Part shown: positions 14,892 through 16,911 of the stretch, piece by piece
Layout of the letters: every line of letters begins with the position of its first letter
Numbering within the stretch: the first letter of the stretch is position 1
Assembly (NCBI GenBank): GCA_029935295.1
Contig: JAOZKP010000008.1
Location: 1-16,911, forward strand
Direction: 5' to 3'
From: a bacterium
GTDB taxonomy: Bacteria > Desulfobacterota > Anaeroferrophillalia > Anaeroferrophillales > Tharpellaceae
DNA length: 16,911 nucleotides
Program-made: the position numbers and the translations under genes
Notes under the pieces: generated by a model
Databases searched by the model: none
The model's input: the letters and a program-made list of their open reading frames with translations, nothing else
What the model was told of the DNA's origin: nothing

Positions 14892-16589
14892 CTATACCAG
14901 CAACATATTTGAGATGGCTTCACCGGCGGGCACCATCGGATAAACATTCTCTTCCGCCGCAACCACGATATCAACCACCACTGGACCCGGATGCGCGAAC
15001 GCCTGCCGCAAAACCGGCTCAACCTCTTCCGGCTTTGTCGCCCGCAAACCCAGGGCGCCATAGGCATCAGCCAACTTAACAAAATCGGGTGCGTGATCCA
15101 TTGTCGTTGAGGAGTAGTGTTTATCGAAAAAGAGCTCCTGCCACTGTCGCACCATACCAAGATAGCCGTTATTCAAGATAATCACCTTCACCGGCAGGTT
15201 ATACTGAACCACGGTAGCCAGCTCCTGACTGTTCATCTGAATACTGCCGTCACCGGCGATATCGATAACCAGACGCTCCGGAAAAGCGACTTGGGCTCCC
15301 ATTGCCGCCGGCAGACCGTAACCCATCGTCCCGAGACCACCGGAGGTCAACCAGCTGCGGGGTTCGGTAAAAGTAAAAAACTGGGCTGCCCACATCTGAT
15401 TCTGACCGACTTCAGTGCTGACAATCGGATTTTTATCACGGGTCAACTCGCCAATCTTCTCCACCACAAACTGGGGTTTGATGATGTCATCCTGCTGATA
15501 TGAGAGTTTATGGAGGTCGCGCCAGCGGGCAACTTCAGCCAACCACGCATCATGACCGCCGGCACAGGCTTTGGTCTCGGTTTCTGAGCTTTTCATGAGA
15601 TCCAGCATTTTACCAAGAACATCGGCAACATCGCCAACGATTGGAATATCGACGCTGACATTTTTACTGATTGATGTCGGATCGATATCGATATGGATAA
15701 TTTTGGCATCGGCCGCAAATTTATCCACCCGCCCGGTAACCCGGTCGTCAAAACGAGCCCCTAAAGCCACCAGAACATCACTCTCCGTCACCGCCATATT
15801 TGCACGATAGGTACCGTGCATTCCCAGCATCCCCAGGGAAAGCTCATCATCCTCAGGAAAAGCACCGAGCCCCATCAGGGTCGTTGTCACCGGAATCCGC
15901 AAAGAGCGGGCAAGTTCCGTCAACTCCTTGGCTGCATCTGCCAGCACTACGCCGCCGCCAACATAAAAAACCGGCTTTTTGGCCTTAAAAATAATCTCCA
16001 TGGCCCGCTGAATCTGGCCCGGATGGCCAGCATAATTTGGGTTATAGCCTTTAAGCAAGGTTTTGGTTGCCGCTTTTTTCAAACATTTACCAGCAATCAC
16101 ATCTTTTGGCAGGTCAATCAATACCGGTCCCGGCCGGCCGCTGCCGGCAATATGAAACGCTTCATTAATTATCCGTTCAAGATCCTCAACCCGTTTAACC
16201 AGAAAATTATGTTTGGTGCAGGGCCGGCTAATGCCAACAATATCGGCTTCCTGAAAAGCATCGTTACCGATTAAAGGAGTCGGCACCTGACCGGTAAACA
16301 CCACCATAGGAATTGAATCCATCGATGCCGTCGCCAGTCCGGTTACGGTATTTGTCGCCCCCGGCCCGGAGGTCACCAGGGCGACCCCGGTCTTACCGGT
16401 CGCCCGAGCATAGCCATCGGCCGCATGCACTGCCGCCTGCTCATGGCGCACCAGAAAATGACGGCATGAGTAATCCGGCAGACAATCGTATAAATTTATC
16501 ACCGCGCCCCCGGGATAACCAAAGATAACCTCAACCCCCTGCTCCTGCAAAACCTCAAGCAGTATCTGCGCTCCGCTTATCTCTTTCAT
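14892..16589 (-). CDS. ilvB: Acetolactate synthase, catalytic (large) subunit
   Basis: A 565-residue thiamine-diphosphate enzyme that joins two pyruvates to 2-acetolactate, or pyruvate and 2-oxobutyrate to acetohydroxybutyrate. The catalytic Glu50 lies in RHEQAAVHAADGYAR (48-62). FTGQVP is at 98-103, and the ThDP/Mg2+ motif begins at GDG 446-448 and ends at NN 473-474. Trp483 in MVRQWQ matches the residue linked to preference for 2-oxobutyrate. These features separate it from other ThDP decarboxylases. ATG 16589 follows GAGGGAGAAAACTT; the longer frame to 16634 has no ribosome-binding site and an unusual N terminus. First gene of the ilv cluster. Confidence 0.96.
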   Translation of the reverse strand: MKEISGAQILLEVLQEQGVEVIFGYPGGAVINLYDCLPDYSCRHFLVRHEQAAVHAADGYARATGKTGVALVTSGPGATNTVTGLATASMDSIPMVVFTGQVPTPLIGNDAFQEADIVGISRPCTKHNFLVKRVEDLERIINEAFHIAGSGRPGPVLIDLPKDVIAGKCLKKAATKTLLKGYNPNYAGHPGQIQRAMEIIFKAKKPVFYVGGGVVLADAAKELTELARSLRIPVTTTLMGLGAFPEDDELSLGMLGMHGTYRANMAVTESDVLVALGARFDDRVTGRVDKFAADAKIIHIDIDPTSISKNVSVDIPIVGDVADVLGKMLDLMKSSETETKACAGGHDAWLAEVARWRDLHKLSYQQDDIIKPQFVVEKIGELTRDKNPIVSTEVGQNQMWAAQFFTFTEPRSWLTSGGLGTMGYGLPAAMGAQVAFPERLVIDIAGDGSIQMNSQELATVVQYNLPVKVIILNNGYLGMVRQWQELFFDKHYSSTTMDHAPDFVKLADAYGALGLRATKPEEVEPVLRQAFAHPGPVVVDIVVAAEENVYPMVPAGEAISNMLLV

Positions 16590-16911
16590 AAGTTTTCTCC
16601 CTCTAATAATATAATGCGAGAACAGACCCCGCAACCCAAAGTAACCTTTTTGACCCGCAGTATCTTAACAAGTAAAGAACCGGTTTGGCAGTATGCTTCG
16701 CTCTCGTTAATGGGGTCAAAGCTAAAGCAATGACCCCGCTCTGTGGAGTTTGGAAGTTATAAAACCAAAATTTTCTTATTTTTTTGACAACTTTTCAGGT
16801 GCAAGAAACAAATTCTCCCGCAACCGACATTACAGCACCCAAACATTTAAGGCTGCAATGAAACCGTATTTAGCCCGGCTGCCTCAGGCAGGCCGAGCAT
16901 TAAGTTCATAT
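16590..16911 (-). promoter_or_regulatory. Leader/intergenic region upstream of ilvB, with palindromes
   Basis: No gene is evident in these 322 bases. GGGGTCA (16712-16718) and TGACCCC (16731-16737) form a 7-bp hairpin around AAGCTAAAGCAA. Related segments occur nearer ilvB: TGACCC at 16651-16656 and GACCCC at 16625-16630. A weak sigma70-like pair on the minus strand is TTGACC (16714-16719) and CATACT (16690-16695), with an 18-nt spacer, giving a leader of about 95 nt. At the window edge (16876-16895) there is a second hairpin, CGGCTGCC/GGCAG-CCG with one bulged G. The ilv promoter must lie here, but its exact place is not settled. Confidence 0.4.

Noticed and set aside
15816..16274. A 152-codon open frame on the plus strand
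   Set aside because: It is antisense to the well-supported ilvB gene and shows no domain features.
16690..16911. Insertion sequence remnant or IS200-type end at the ilvB leader palindrome
   Set aside because: There is no transposase fragment and no matching second end in the window. A REP-like element remains possible but needs genome-wide copies.

Overview
The window looks like chromosomal DNA of a Gram-negative bacterium, most probably a deltaproteobacterium (Desulfobacterota, Desulfuromonas/Geobacter-like). This is inferred from the gene order ilvB-ilvN-ilvC-psd-pssA-leuA, which I recall from that group, together with a MoxR/Bat-type operon and a DUF3300/DUF2950 pair. No rRNA or other phylogenetic marker is present, so the assignment is tentative. 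Every credible gene lies on the minus strand, so the biological reading direction runs from high to low coordinates.

Right part (16589 down to 9119): a biosynthetic cluster. ilvB and ilvN (acetohydroxyacid synthase) and ilvC (ketol-acid reductoisomerase) make the shared branched-chain precursors. psd and pssA, which together make phosphatidylethanolamine from CDP-diacylglycerol and serine, sit between ilvC and leuA. leuA opens the leucine branch and asd supplies aspartate semialdehyde for the Lys/Thr/Met/Ile families. Gaps from ilvB to psd are only 11-28 nt, so co-transcription is likely. A strong hairpin with a U-run separates pssA from leuA. About 320 bases upstream of ilvB hold no gene but contain palindromes and repeated GGGGTC-type segments.

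Middle (9008 to 7680): a lone, AT-richer 3-hydroxyacyl-CoA dehydrogenase gene, ended by a very strong, nearly symmetrical terminator, then about 360 bases without a convincing gene.

Left-middle (7679 to 1899): a compact six-gene MoxR/VWA (Bat-like) operon: MoxR AAA+ ATPase, DUF58 protein, BatD-like membrane protein, VWA membrane protein, an unrecognised membrane-anchored helical protein, and a second VWA membrane protein. All junctions are overlaps or gaps of a few bases to about 20. In this family the MoxR ATPase is thought to act with DUF58 and VWA partners as a chaperone or metal-dependent assembly system at the membrane.

Left end (1710 to 1): an exported DUF3300 protein with a striking Arg/Ser/Gly-rich tail, followed by the start of an exported DUF2950 protein that runs off the window. 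No IS element, CRISPR array, tRNA or rRNA was seen. Several starts were shortened to internal ATGs because the longer versions begin at GTG or TTG codons inside the upstream gene or the ribosome-binding site.
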